Shown here piece by piece: positions 1 to 8,935 of a stretch of DNA of 57,850 nucleotides (position 1 is the stretch's first letter; every line of letters starts with the position of its first letter). The translations under genes and the position numbers were made by a program. Under the pieces are notes generated by a model that had not been told where the DNA came from, ran no database searches, and saw only the letters and a program-made list of their open reading frames with translations. Origin of the DNA: Bacteroidales bacterium (lineage in GTDB: Bacteria > Bacteroidota > Bacteroidia > Bacteroidales > JAADGE01). Where the stretch lies: NCBI GenBank assembly GCA_021108035.1, contig JAIORQ010000041.1, positions 1 through 57,850 of the forward strand, given 5' to 3'.

Positions 1-68
1 TTAAACCAATTACACTATTCATTACTTTTAACATTTACCGAAGGTTTAGTTCAACATCTGTGTAAACA

Positions 69-121
69 CCGGCAATTATTTCTGTTACTGTTACACCTGC
101 TTATTCAGAAATATCTGCCGG
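69..121 (+). terminator. Hairpin, possible terminator of a gene outside the window
   Basis: Bases 69-84 (CCGGCAATTATTTCTG) pair with 106-121 (CAGAAATATCTGCCGG) with a few mismatches, and a T-rich stretch follows. It may end transcription of a gene to the left. No coding region was found in bases 1-235 beyond a leucine-rich open frame to about base 143 that looks like chance. Confidence 0.35.
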
Positions 122-247
122 TATTTATTATTATCCAAATATAAAGAAAACTTTACTGAATTCAAAAAATTGCTTTTATAATTAACACACAAGTCTCCTT
201 TTTTACAAACATTCACATAAAAAGAATTACGGAAAATGAATAAAGTC

Positions 248-255
248 TATATTTG
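248..255 (+). promoter_or_regulatory. Promoter -7 box of the CvfB-like gene
   Basis: TATATTTG matches the Bacteroidota -7 consensus TAnnTTTG. The G lies 13 nt before the ATG at 269, so the mRNA leader would be very short. It also argues against the ATG at 236, which would lie upstream of the transcription start. No clear -33 TTTG was seen. Confidence 0.5.
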
Positions 256-268
256 CAAAAAAAAAGGA

Positions 269-1099
269 ATGATTGAAATAGGGAATTATAATAAACTGAA
301 AGTTGTAAAAGAAGTTGATTTCGGGATATATCTTGACGGCGGCGAAGCAGGTGAAATATTAATGCCGAGTAAATATGTTCCGAAAGGTACAAAACCGGAT
401 GATGAGATTGAAGTATTTATTTATTCCGACTCGGAAGACAGACTTATTGCCACCACTGAAACTCCTTTGGCAAAAGTTAATGAATTTGCTTGTTTAAAAG
501 TAAAAGCGGTAAACAAATTCGGTGCTTTTTTAGATTGGGGAATTTTAAAAGACTTGTTGGTTCCTTTCAGAGAGCAAAAAGCTGATATGGTTGAAAGTTT
601 TTCATATATCGTATATATTTATTTGGATGAAAAAACAAACAGATTAGCTGCTTCGGCAAAAGTCAATAAATTTTTAAGCAGTGAAACGCCTCCCTATACT
701 GAAAATGATGAAGTAAATATTCTTATTGAAAACAAAACAGATATAGGTTTTAAGGCAATTATTGAGAATGAATTCGGAGGTTTGTTATACCAAAACGAAG
801 TGTTCAAAGACATTGAAAAAGGAGACAGACTGAAAGCTTTTGTAAAAAAAATAAGAGATGACGGAAAAATTGACCTTGCTCTTCAAAAATCAGGCTATGA
901 ACAGATTGACGGCATTTCTAAAAACATTCTTCAAATTATTAAAGACAATAACGGATTTGTAGGTGTAACTGACAAAAGCTCACCCGAACTGATTAAAGCT
1001 TTATTTAATATCAGTAAAAAATCATTTAAAAAAGCCGTAGGCACATTATACAGACAACGAATTATTATTATTGAAGATGACGGAATAAGTATTATTTAG
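269..1099 (+). CDS. S1 RNA-binding protein, CvfB/YitL-like
   Basis: A CvfB-type RNA-binding protein, probably cytoplasmic. Family members affect RNA turnover and virulence-gene expression in Gram-positive bacteria; the role in Bacteroidota is not settled. Three S1-like OB-fold repeats can be traced (about residues 9-62, 73-135 and 145-210, each with a 'fGafld' type strand), followed by a winged-helix-like C-terminus (about 220-275). An upstream ATG at 236 would add 11 residues, but the family usually starts near MIEIG and the -7 box lies between the two ATGs, so 269 is chosen. It stands alone, convergent with the receptor genes. Confidence 0.85.
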   Translation: MIEIGNYNKLKVVKEVDFGIYLDGGEAGEILMPSKYVPKGTKPDDEIEVFIYSDSEDRLIATTETPLAKVNEFACLKVKAVNKFGAFLDWGILKDLLVPFREQKADMVESFSYIVYIYLDEKTNRLAASAKVNKFLSSETPPYTENDEVNILIENKTDIGFKAIIENEFGGLLYQNEVFKDIEKGDRLKAFVKKIRDDGKIDLALQKSGYEQIDGISKNILQIIKDNNGFVGVTDKSSPELIKALFNISKKSFKKAVGTLYRQRIIIIEDDGISII

Positions 1100-1268
1100 T
1101 GTTTAGTCAGAAAACGCCGATTTCTTCGTTATGTAATCTATCAATAAACATTTTATTTTAGCATTACAGCATTTAATCATTTTAGCATTAGTTAATACAA
1201 CAGTAACAACTTCAAATATAAACAACAAAATTATTGACAATACATTTTTTATAATTTTCAGTAATAGC

Positions 1269-3911
1269 TTAAAACTCAATTTTATAACTTATACTCGGAA
1301 CAATAATTTGCAAACTTGTAGTTTCAATCTTATTTTCCTTTATATTATAATCGTATTGGAAATTTGACGGTCTGCCTGTTACATTTTTAATTTGTAAAGC
1401 CCACACACTTGAATATCTCTTTTTATTTATACGATATGTAAGGGTTAAATCAAGGAAAAAATCAGTCGGATTTTGTTCTTCAAACGGATTACTCCAATCA
1501 TAATATATCTCTCCTGCTTGAAGCGATAATTCTTCATCAACCGGAACTAATCTGTGTCCGCCGGAAACAGAAAGCCTGCCGTTAATACCCAGAATATTTA
1601 CTTTAGCTTTTTTCTTGCTGAAAATAAATTCTTTTCCGCCAAGCAGATTAACAACAAAACTTTTATTGAAGCGTGAATTATAGATTTCACCGTTACCTCC
1701 TGTGTATTTTGAATCGAAAACAGAAGCAGTTACCAAGTAATAATAATTATTTTTAAAAAATCGTTCAAAAGTAAAATCAACACCAATGTTTGTTCCTTTG
1801 CCTTCATTCACAAGAATTTTATCGAAAGCAAATTCCAGTTCATAATTTATCATTGACCAAGTATCATCAGCAACTACAGGGATATTATAAAGATATTGAT
1901 AATACGATTCTAATTTAATTCTAAGATTCGGAGTGATAAAATAATCATATCCGATAACAAAATGATGAGCCTTTGAAAAATTCAAATTTTTATTCGGAAA
2001 CACTGTTTCTCCCAAGTCTTCTTTTTGATATAAATATATTTTTAAAAGCTCTGTTTGGCTGTGATTTCCGTAACCTATACTTAATGTATTTTTTTGATTA
2101 ATTTTATATTTCAAACCTGCTCTGGGTTCTGTTGAATACTTTTCGTTCAAGAAAAAATATTGTGCATGTACACCGAGATTTAAAAGCAATTTACGGGCTA
2201 TGTGATATTTTGATTGCGAATACACTTGCAAAAGATAACTGTTCCCGTCAGAATTATTAAAATCAATCATTTCACCTTCATATCTTCCTCTTGTGTATGT
2301 ATCGTAAAAAATATTATTAAAAATTATCCCGGTTCTGTTTGTATGCTTTTTACTGAATTTTTTGTTTAAAAATGTTGTAAAAGTATATTTATTTTCAATA
2401 TTTCTTGTATTCAGTGTATCACGTAAAACGAGATTATCACTCATCCTTTGTATATCTAATAAAGTTTGAGATGTTGAAGCAACAAGTGCCGAATGAATAT
2501 ATGATGAGTTGTTTATAATCTTTTTATAAGTTAAACCGACGACACCTGTATTTGTTGAAAATTCGTATTTTGCTCTGTCCCAATTATAAGTCCATTTGGT
2601 TGTATCATCTGTAACCGGTTCTAAATTTACATCAATTCCTCCTACACCCCAAAATGATAATGTTGCTCCTTTTTTTAAAGGAAAATTAAGTTTAAAACTT
2701 AAATCTTGATATTTCGGAATTTCTTCTGACGGTATAAAATGTTTAATAAGCCCGAATGTAGAATATCTGTAATTAAATAAATACGATGCTCTTTTCCCTT
2801 TAACAAAGGGCCCTTCGGCAGCAAAATCTATTCCCAAAACACCTGCTTGAAAAGCATATTCTCTTTTTTGATTATTTCCGTTTCGAAACCTTATGTCGAA
2901 AACACCGGCAAGAGCATTACCGTATTCAGCAGGAAATGCACCGGTAAAAAAATCGGAATTAGCCAATAAATGATTACTGAATAATGTGGCAAATCCGCCT
3001 CCCGCAACATTTGTACCTGCAAAATGACTCGGGCAAGGAATATCAACGCCTTCCAAACGCCACAATACACCTTTGGGTGAATTTCCGCGTACAATTATTG
3101 AATTGTCTTGAATATTACCGACAGCAACTCCGGCAAATGCCGATGCCATACGAGCCGGGTCATCCACTCCGCCGGCATAACGGCGTGTGTCTTCTGCCGA
3201 AAAAGTTCTTGCGCTAATAATAGACATTGAATTTTGAGTTTCTGATACATCTTTGCCTACTTTAATAACAACTTCTTCCACAGAATATGCTTCCTCTTCT
3301 AATTGAATATTTAAAACAAGTTCCTTACTTGTTGTAACTTGTATTTCTGATATAATATATTCTTTATAACCAATATAACTTACCTGTATATTATATCTGC
3401 CCACAGAAACTTCTTCAATGCGAAAATATCCTTCCGAATCAGATAAAGCAACTTTAAGAGGCTTGGTGCCAAGTATAATAACGGTTGCTCCGGGTAAAGG
3501 AATTTGAGATTCTTTATCCACAACCCTGCCTCTTACAGTTTGAGTCAGTTCAAATACTTTTTCGGGCTTTCCGGTAATTTTTTTATTTGGGTCGGGTTTT
3601 ATTATTATGACATTATCTGTAATTTGATATGAAAGTTTAAGTTTTGCAAAACATTGTTGCAGAACATCTTCAATCGGTCCGTTTTTAACATTAATGTTTA
3701 CTTTATCACATTTTTTTAATTCTTCGTTGTTGTATAAAAATTCATAATTACTTTGTTGTCGAATTTCTTCCAGTACTTCTTGCACTTTTGCATTCTTCAT
3801 TAAAATATTAAAATTATCGTCTTGCGAAAATCCTTCTGCTGAAACATACATAAAGCTTATTAATAATAAAATTGCTGTTAATTTCATTTTTAACATTAAT
3901 TTGTTTTTCAT
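1269..3911 (-). CDS. TonB-dependent outer-membrane receptor with STN domain (second copy)
   Basis: An outer-membrane receptor of the signal-transducing class. A signal peptide (about residues 1-30) is followed by an STN domain (about 31-107) that would talk to FecR in the periplasm, a carboxypeptidase-like regulatory domain (about 127-190), a plug (about 235-345, with IIVRGNSPKGVLWRLEG) and a beta-barrel to the C-terminus. The ligand is unknown. It is the last gene of a TonB/sigma/FecR/receptor/receptor string. Its first ~110 residues are nearly identical to the upstream paralogue while plug and barrel have diverged. No SusD gene follows, so it is not a classical SusCD pair. Confidence 0.9.
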   Translation of the reverse strand: MKNKLMLKMKLTAILLLISFMYVSAEGFSQDDNFNILMKNAKVQEVLEEIRQQSNYEFLYNNEELKKCDKVNINVKNGPIEDVLQQCFAKLKLSYQITDNVIIIKPDPNKKITGKPEKVFELTQTVRGRVVDKESQIPLPGATVIILGTKPLKVALSDSEGYFRIEEVSVGRYNIQVSYIGYKEYIISEIQVTTSKELVLNIQLEEEAYSVEEVVIKVGKDVSETQNSMSIISARTFSAEDTRRYAGGVDDPARMASAFAGVAVGNIQDNSIIVRGNSPKGVLWRLEGVDIPCPSHFAGTNVAGGGFATLFSNHLLANSDFFTGAFPAEYGNALAGVFDIRFRNGNNQKREYAFQAGVLGIDFAAEGPFVKGKRASYLFNYRYSTFGLIKHFIPSEEIPKYQDLSFKLNFPLKKGATLSFWGVGGIDVNLEPVTDDTTKWTYNWDRAKYEFSTNTGVVGLTYKKIINNSSYIHSALVASTSQTLLDIQRMSDNLVLRDTLNTRNIENKYTFTTFLNKKFSKKHTNRTGIIFNNIFYDTYTRGRYEGEMIDFNNSDGNSYLLQVYSQSKYHIARKLLLNLGVHAQYFFLNEKYSTEPRAGLKYKINQKNTLSIGYGNHSQTELLKIYLYQKEDLGETVFPNKNLNFSKAHHFVIGYDYFITPNLRIKLESYYQYLYNIPVVADDTWSMINYELEFAFDKILVNEGKGTNIGVDFTFERFFKNNYYYLVTASVFDSKYTGGNGEIYNSRFNKSFVVNLLGGKEFIFSKKKAKVNILGINGRLSVSGGHRLVPVDEELSLQAGEIYYDWSNPFEEQNPTDFFLDLTLTYRINKKRYSSVWALQIKNVTGRPSNFQYDYNIKENKIETTSLQIIVPSISYKIEF

Positions 3912-3919
3912 CTTTAAAT

Positions 3920-3969
3920 AAATTTAGTTGTCAATAGAATGTTTAATTATCTTTATAACAACTAAATTT
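3920..3969 (-). promoter_or_regulatory. Inverted repeat in the receptor leader (copy 2)
   Basis: AAATTTAGTTGT (3920-3931) and ACAACTAAATTT (3958-3969) are perfect 12-bp inverted arms around 26 nt, just upstream of the start codon. The same structure precedes the paralogous receptor. About 90 bp here differ from the other leader at only about three positions. It could be an operator, an mRNA leader structure, or part of the promoter used by the linked ECF sigma factor. Confidence 0.6.
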
Positions 3970-4069
3970 TATTTTGGGGTGAAAACAATTTTTGAAATTT
4001 TATTTAATTTTTACAAAAATTTTATTCTTTTTAAAATGATAACACTTGACAAATAAACTTCATACAACA

Positions 4070-6736
4070 TCAGAATTCAATTATGTAATTAATGACAGGA
4101 ACAAAACCGACCATATAAATTTGTACGATATCATTAATTTCATAATCATAATATTCACTCCAAATATTCTGTCGGTTTGTAACATTTTGTATATCCAATG
4201 ATAATGTCCATGACCAAGTTGGTTTATTTCTGCGATAACTTACGCCTATATCAACTCTGTAATAATCGGAAGCTTTTGTTTCAAAGGCTCTGTCAAAAAA
4301 ACGAACATCTCTGTCTAAAGTTCTTGAAGCTTCAATATTAAGAGGAATAGTTCTGTATCCGCCTCGCCACATGGCTCGTATGTTTGTACCAATAATATTT
4401 TGCTTGCTTTTGCCGATTTTAAATTCTTTACCTGCAACGACATTGTAAATATACTTACTGTTATATAAGGTATTACGTTCTATTCCGTCAGGCATTGTGT
4501 ATTTTGATTCAAACAATGAGCTTGTTACAAGCATATACCAATCTTTTGAAAAGAATTTTTCCAAAGTAAGCTCTATTCCGTAATTTCGTCCGGTTCCTTC
4601 ATTGTCAAATTTTGCGTTTGTATAACCGCTTTTGAAATTTAATGCACATATTGTTCCGGTTGTATCATCAAGACTTACCGGAACATCATATAAATATTGA
4701 TAATAAATTTCGGCTTTAAGCCTGAAATCTTTTGCAAAATTCCAATTATATCCCAATACTGCATGTGTAGCTTTTGTAACTTTTATATTTTTATTAGGAT
4801 GTGTTATTGTACTGTCATCTGATTGCTTCTCTGCAAGATAAATTGATACCGGTTCAGCTTTATTATGTAAACCTGCTCCGAAACTGACAGTATGTTTGTT
4901 GTTTAATTTCCACTTAATTCCTAATCGGGGTTCAATCGCATAGTCATTGTTTAATGCAAGATATGTATAGTGAAATCCTGAATTTATGTCAATATTTTCA
5001 TTTATTCGATGTTTCCACTGAATATATGATTCATACAAATTTGTATTTCCGTTATTATCAGTAAGTTTTTCCGGTTTTTTTGTAATATAACTATAATAAT
5101 TGATTTTGAAATCAAAACTTTTATTATGATATATCATACCTGCTCGCAGAACATTTTTTGCATTGAATTTATGATTTACAAATGAATTTATGCTGAATGT
5201 ATTGTAGATAAAAGTTTCTTCTCCGGTTATTGTAGTTACCAAATTATAACTTAAAGAATCTCTTAATACATTATTGTTTGTATAGGAATATACTGCTACA
5301 GTTTTTAAATATGTTTTCCTGTTCTTAAACAGATAATTGTGTGTAATTCCGGCAATTCCAAGAATCTGTTTTTCTGTCTCTTCATGTGCATCGCGTCTGT
5401 ATTCCCATTCAGAAGTATCTCTAACTGATGTAGTACCTGCAGAGTTATTTCCTCCGAGACTCCAAACAGAAAAACGTCCGATTTTTTTTGTCGGAATATA
5501 AATTTTCAGCGATAAATCTTGCCATTCGGGAACAATATCTCCTTGGGTTATTTTGATTCCTGCATCGGTTAACAGTTTTAAATTTGAATACCTGTAATTT
5601 AACAAATATGATGCTTCAGAGCCTTTTTTAAACGGGCCTTCTAATGCCGCCTGAATACCCATTACACCAAGTTGAAAAGCATATTCTCTTTTTTCAAAAT
5701 TTCCTTTACGAAGATTTAAATCAAATACTCCTGATAAAGCATTGCCGTATTCGGCAGGAAAAGCACCGGTAAAAAAGTCAGAATTTGCCAAAACTTGTGC
5801 ACTTAAAGCACTTATTCCTCCTCCGGAACCGCCTTCGCCGCTACTGAAATGGTTTGGGTTCGGTATTTCGATGCCTTCCATTCGCCAAAGCATACCGCGA
5901 GGAGAGTTTCCTCTGATAACTAATTCGTTACCTAAATCATCAGATGCCGAAACTCCTGCATATGATTGTACTGTTCTTCCGAGGTCATTTATTCCTGCTG
6001 CTGTTCGTGATGTTGATTCTACTGTAATTTGTGTTGTACTTACAGTTGCCATTGAATTTATTGCTTCACTTTTGTCGTCATTTGCAATAACTGTTACTTC
6101 TTCAATACCCGTAACAGCTTCTTTCATATTCACGTTTAATACAACTTCACGGCCTGTACTTACAAGTATTTCATTCAAATAAACATCTTCATAACCAAGA
6201 AAAGAAATTTTAAAACTCTGTCTTCCTACCGGAACTTTTTCTAATTTAAAATTTCCGTTACTGTCGCTTGCAGTACCCATAAGCGGATTAGAATCGATTA
6301 ATATTACGGTTGCTCCGGGTAAAGGTGTTTGAGAATCAAGGTCAATAATTTTGCCTTTAACAGTTTGAGTTAATATAAAAGGTTTTTGTTCAGGTTTTAT
6401 TATTTTTTTATTTGGGTCGGGTTTTATTATTATAACATTATCTGTTATTTGATATGAAAGTTTGAGTTTTTCAAAACATTGTTGCAGAACATCTTCAATT
6501 GAGCCTTTTTTAATATTAATGTTTACTTTATCACAATATTGTAATTCTTCGTTATTATACAAAAATTCATAATTACTTTGTTGTCGAATTTCTTCCAACA
6601 CTTCTTGCACTTTTACATTTTTCATTGAAATATTAAAATTATCGTCTTGCGAAAATCCTTTTGCCGAAACATACATAAAGCTTATCAATAATAAAATTGT
6701 TGTTAATTTCATTTTTAACATTAATTCGTTTTTCAT
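4070..6736 (-). CDS. TonB-dependent outer-membrane receptor with STN domain (first copy)
   Basis: Paralogue of the receptor at 1269-3911 with the same plan: signal peptide (about 1-30), STN (about 31-107), carboxypeptidase-like regulatory domain (about 125-185), plug (with LVIRGNSPRGMLWRMEG) and C-terminal barrel, 888 aa in all. In FecIR-type systems the STN domain of the ligand-loaded receptor signals through FecR to release the ECF sigma factor; the linked sigma and FecR genes upstream fit this. Substrate is unknown. Tandem duplication followed by divergence of the barrel suggests two ligands under one signalling input. Confidence 0.9.
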   Translation of the reverse strand: MKNELMLKMKLTTILLLISFMYVSAKGFSQDDNFNISMKNVKVQEVLEEIRQQSNYEFLYNNEELQYCDKVNINIKKGSIEDVLQQCFEKLKLSYQITDNVIIIKPDPNKKIIKPEQKPFILTQTVKGKIIDLDSQTPLPGATVILIDSNPLMGTASDSNGNFKLEKVPVGRQSFKISFLGYEDVYLNEILVSTGREVVLNVNMKEAVTGIEEVTVIANDDKSEAINSMATVSTTQITVESTSRTAAGINDLGRTVQSYAGVSASDDLGNELVIRGNSPRGMLWRMEGIEIPNPNHFSSGEGGSGGGISALSAQVLANSDFFTGAFPAEYGNALSGVFDLNLRKGNFEKREYAFQLGVMGIQAALEGPFKKGSEASYLLNYRYSNLKLLTDAGIKITQGDIVPEWQDLSLKIYIPTKKIGRFSVWSLGGNNSAGTTSVRDTSEWEYRRDAHEETEKQILGIAGITHNYLFKNRKTYLKTVAVYSYTNNNVLRDSLSYNLVTTITGEETFIYNTFSINSFVNHKFNAKNVLRAGMIYHNKSFDFKINYYSYITKKPEKLTDNNGNTNLYESYIQWKHRINENIDINSGFHYTYLALNNDYAIEPRLGIKWKLNNKHTVSFGAGLHNKAEPVSIYLAEKQSDDSTITHPNKNIKVTKATHAVLGYNWNFAKDFRLKAEIYYQYLYDVPVSLDDTTGTICALNFKSGYTNAKFDNEGTGRNYGIELTLEKFFSKDWYMLVTSSLFESKYTMPDGIERNTLYNSKYIYNVVAGKEFKIGKSKQNIIGTNIRAMWRGGYRTIPLNIEASRTLDRDVRFFDRAFETKASDYYRVDIGVSYRRNKPTWSWTLSLDIQNVTNRQNIWSEYYDYEINDIVQIYMVGFVPVINYIIEF

Positions 6737-6744
6737 CCTTAAAT

Positions 6745-6794
6745 AAATTTAGTTATCAATAGAATGTTTAATTATCTTTATAACAACTAAATTT
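6745..6794 (-). promoter_or_regulatory. Inverted repeat in the receptor leader (copy 1)
   Basis: AAATTTAGTTAT (6745-6756) and ACAACTAAATTT (6783-6794) form inverted arms with one mismatch around 26 nt. It is the counterpart of 3920-3969 in the paralogue, at the same distance from the start codon. Confidence 0.6.
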
Positions 6795-6878
6795 TATTTT
6801 GGGGTGAAAACAATTTTTGAAATCTTATAAAAAATTATGACTTATTTATTTGTACTATATAAAGTATAAAAACCCGCT

Positions 6879-8084
6879 TTATTCTTTTTTAGAAATAATG
6901 ACAGAACGTTCTGATATTTTAAAAGATACATTTGTTGTTAACTCAATCATGTTTAAAATATCTGAAATATTATCATATTTTTTTAATGTGCCTGAAAAAT
7001 GATAATTCTTCAATTCTTCATTTTTAAAAATTGTTTCAACATCATACCATCGAGATAATTTCCGCATTATTGAGCTGAGTTCTTCATTTTTAAAAATAAA
7101 CTTTCCTGTTTTCCATGATGTATAAATATCAGTATCAACTTTCTTACTTACCATTTTTTGTGTGTTTACATCAAGAGATGCCTGAAAACCCGGTTTCAGA
7201 ACAGTTTCTGTTTCATTTTCAGCGAAGCCGGTAATTTTTACTTTCCCGGTAACAAGCGTTGTTTGTATTTGGTTTTCATTATTATAAGCCATTACATTAA
7301 ATGAAGTTCCGAGAACAGTAACATCTAATTTATTTGTTGTAACAATAAAAGGTTTATCAGAATTGTGTGCTACTTCAAAATATGCTTCGCCTTCAAGAAA
7401 AACCCTGCGTATTGAATCGTTAAACCGGACAGGATATTTTAATTCGGTATCGGCATTTAACCAAACTTTGGAACCGTCGGCTAATATTATACTGTATTCA
7501 CCACCCTTTGGAATTTTTAAAGTATTATAAATTAAAACAATATCTTTATCTTCTTTATCATTCCGGAGGTATTCGAGAATATTATTTTCATTATTTATCT
7601 GAACACCTGTTTTTGTTTTTATTTTATTATTTTCATTGTTTTCAAGCTTATGTTCAGTGCCGTCAGACAGTATTAAAACAGCTTTCCGGGTTCCGGCTTC
7701 AATGTCAAAATGCTCAATATTTTCTGTCGTAAATTCTGTATTATTGTTAAAGAAGGTGAATTTAATAAATATACCGATTAACAGCGGAATAATTATTATT
7801 GCGGCATATTTTAAAATACGAGACACCGGAAATTTTATAGTTTTTTTATCTTCAAAAATTACTGAATTAATCTTTTTCCATGCACTTTTTTTATCAATTT
7901 TTTCGGTTTGTTCAATTTTCTTTAAAATATCTTCTTTGTTTTTGATTTTTTCGTATAATAACTTGTTATCAGAACCGGAATTAATCCAATTTTCCAATTC
8001 CTTTTTTTGTTCCTCGCTAAGCTCACCTGTCAGTTCTTGTTCTATAAGCTCCGAAATTGTTATATAATATTTAGTTTTTTCCAT
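6879..8084 (-). CDS. FecR-family anti-sigma factor
   Basis: An inner-membrane anti-sigma factor. The N-terminal ~85 residues are cytoplasmic and should bind the sigma factor. One membrane helix lies at about 89-111 (rich in I, L and F). The periplasmic FecR domain spans about 184-285 (IPKGGEYSIILADGSKVWLN, then FLEGEAYFEVAH), and the C-terminal DUF4974 (about 325-400) is the usual STN-contacting module in Bacteroidota. It lies between the sigma gene and the STN receptors. The gap to the sigma gene holds an inserted repeat element (8108-8248). Confidence 0.93.
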   Translation of the reverse strand: MEKTKYYITISELIEQELTGELSEEQKKELENWINSGSDNKLLYEKIKNKEDILKKIEQTEKIDKKSAWKKINSVIFEDKKTIKFPVSRILKYAAIIIIPLLIGIFIKFTFFNNNTEFTTENIEHFDIEAGTRKAVLILSDGTEHKLENNENNKIKTKTGVQINNENNILEYLRNDKEDKDIVLIYNTLKIPKGGEYSIILADGSKVWLNADTELKYPVRFNDSIRRVFLEGEAYFEVAHNSDKPFIVTTNKLDVTVLGTSFNVMAYNNENQIQTTLVTGKVKITGFAENETETVLKPGFQASLDVNTQKMVSKKVDTDIYTSWKTGKFIFKNEELSSIMRKLSRWYDVETIFKNEELKNYHFSGTLKKYDNISDILNMIELTTNVSFKISERSVIISKKE

Positions 8085-8107
8085 TTGAAAACAAATTATT
8101 CAGGTTT

Positions 8108-8248
8108 TAATATTGAGTTCACTCCGAAAAGTTAAATTTAGCCACGAATGCACGAATAAAATTTCAATCGCCTGATTATCTCTTATATACAAATGATGAA
8201 ATTTCACATATTCACGAAAACTATGTTTTCGGAGTGGACTCAATATTA
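8108..8248. repeat. MITE-like element with inverted ends, copy 1
   Basis: A 141-bp element. Its ends TAATATTGAGTTCACTCCG and CGGAGTGGACTCAATATTA, extended by AAAA/TTTT inwards, form 23-bp inverted repeats with one mismatch. The same end motif (AGTCCACTCCGAAAAG) bounds a 135-bp element at 30661-30795 with a different interior. No transposase is encoded, so it would have to be mobilised in trans. It sits between the sigma and FecR genes. Confidence 0.6.
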
Positions 8249-8318
8249 TAACATTTAAAATCAAATTTAGGGTGAACGAACAATTGAATATTTCATTAAA
8301 TAACCGGTATACAATTTC

Positions 8319-8882
8319 TTAAAACAAGTGAAAAATAATGTATAAGAAAAGCAAATCTTTTAATTGAAATTTCAGCTTTTTGTATGCAATTTTCTTTTGT
8401 GTTTTTACTGTATTTATTGAGATTCCCATTTTTTCAGCTATTTCATTATTTTTCAGGCCTTTTAAACTATGCAGAATAATTTTTCTGCTTTGCGGCGGCA
8501 ATTCATTTATTCTTTGAATAATAATGCGATGTGTTTCTTCTTCAATTAAGTGATCTGCAAAATAACGCTCTGTTTCAAGCTCTTTTATTTGAGCTTCAGT
8601 ATATCGGGCTTTAATTTTTGAATGTTTTATTAAATTTAATGATTTATTTTTGGCAGTTTTGTATAAGAATGCTTTCAAGGAATTTATATTTGTAAAGTTT
8701 TTTCGTTTTTCCCAAATTATAATAAAAACCTCCTGTGCAATATCTTCTGCTTCTTTAAAGTCATTGATATATTTATTTGTAAAAAGGCACAGACTGCTGT
8801 AAAACATATCAAAGATTTGTTTGAATGCAGTTTTATTTCCTTTTCTGAATTCATTTATTATCTTTTCGGAAATTTTTGACAT
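8319..8882 (-). CDS. ECF RNA polymerase sigma factor (FecI-like)
   Basis: An extracytoplasmic-function sigma factor. Region 2 is visible near residues 10-75 (with DIAQEVFIIIWEKR) and region 4 near 115-170, with the helix-turn-helix NEIAEKMGISINTVKTQKK. It should direct transcription of the FecR/receptor genes next to it when FecR releases it. An upstream ATG at 8933 would add 17 residues that are not sigma-like and overlap a GACCTGTCAGGTC palindrome (on the minus strand); 8882 (MSKISEK) gives the usual family start. It follows the TonB-domain gene closely. Confidence 0.92.
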   Translation of the reverse strand: MSKISEKIINEFRKGNKTAFKQIFDMFYSSLCLFTNKYINDFKEAEDIAQEVFIIIWEKRKNFTNINSLKAFLYKTAKNKSLNLIKHSKIKARYTEAQIKELETERYFADHLIEEETHRIIIQRINELPPQSRKIILHSLKGLKNNEIAEKMGISINTVKTQKKIAYKKLKFQLKDLLFLYIIFHLF

Positions 8883-8935
8883 TATTGAATTTATAAAGCA
8901 GCAGAATATATTCAGACCTGACAGGTCTTTCATTT

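Noticed and set aside
1238-1256. TTGACA...TATAAT, which looks like a sigma-70 promoter (also at 15613-15635)
   Set aside because: The spacing is 10-11 nt instead of about 17, and it lies at the 3' ends of converging genes. The similarity between the two sites is probably a short shared repeat.
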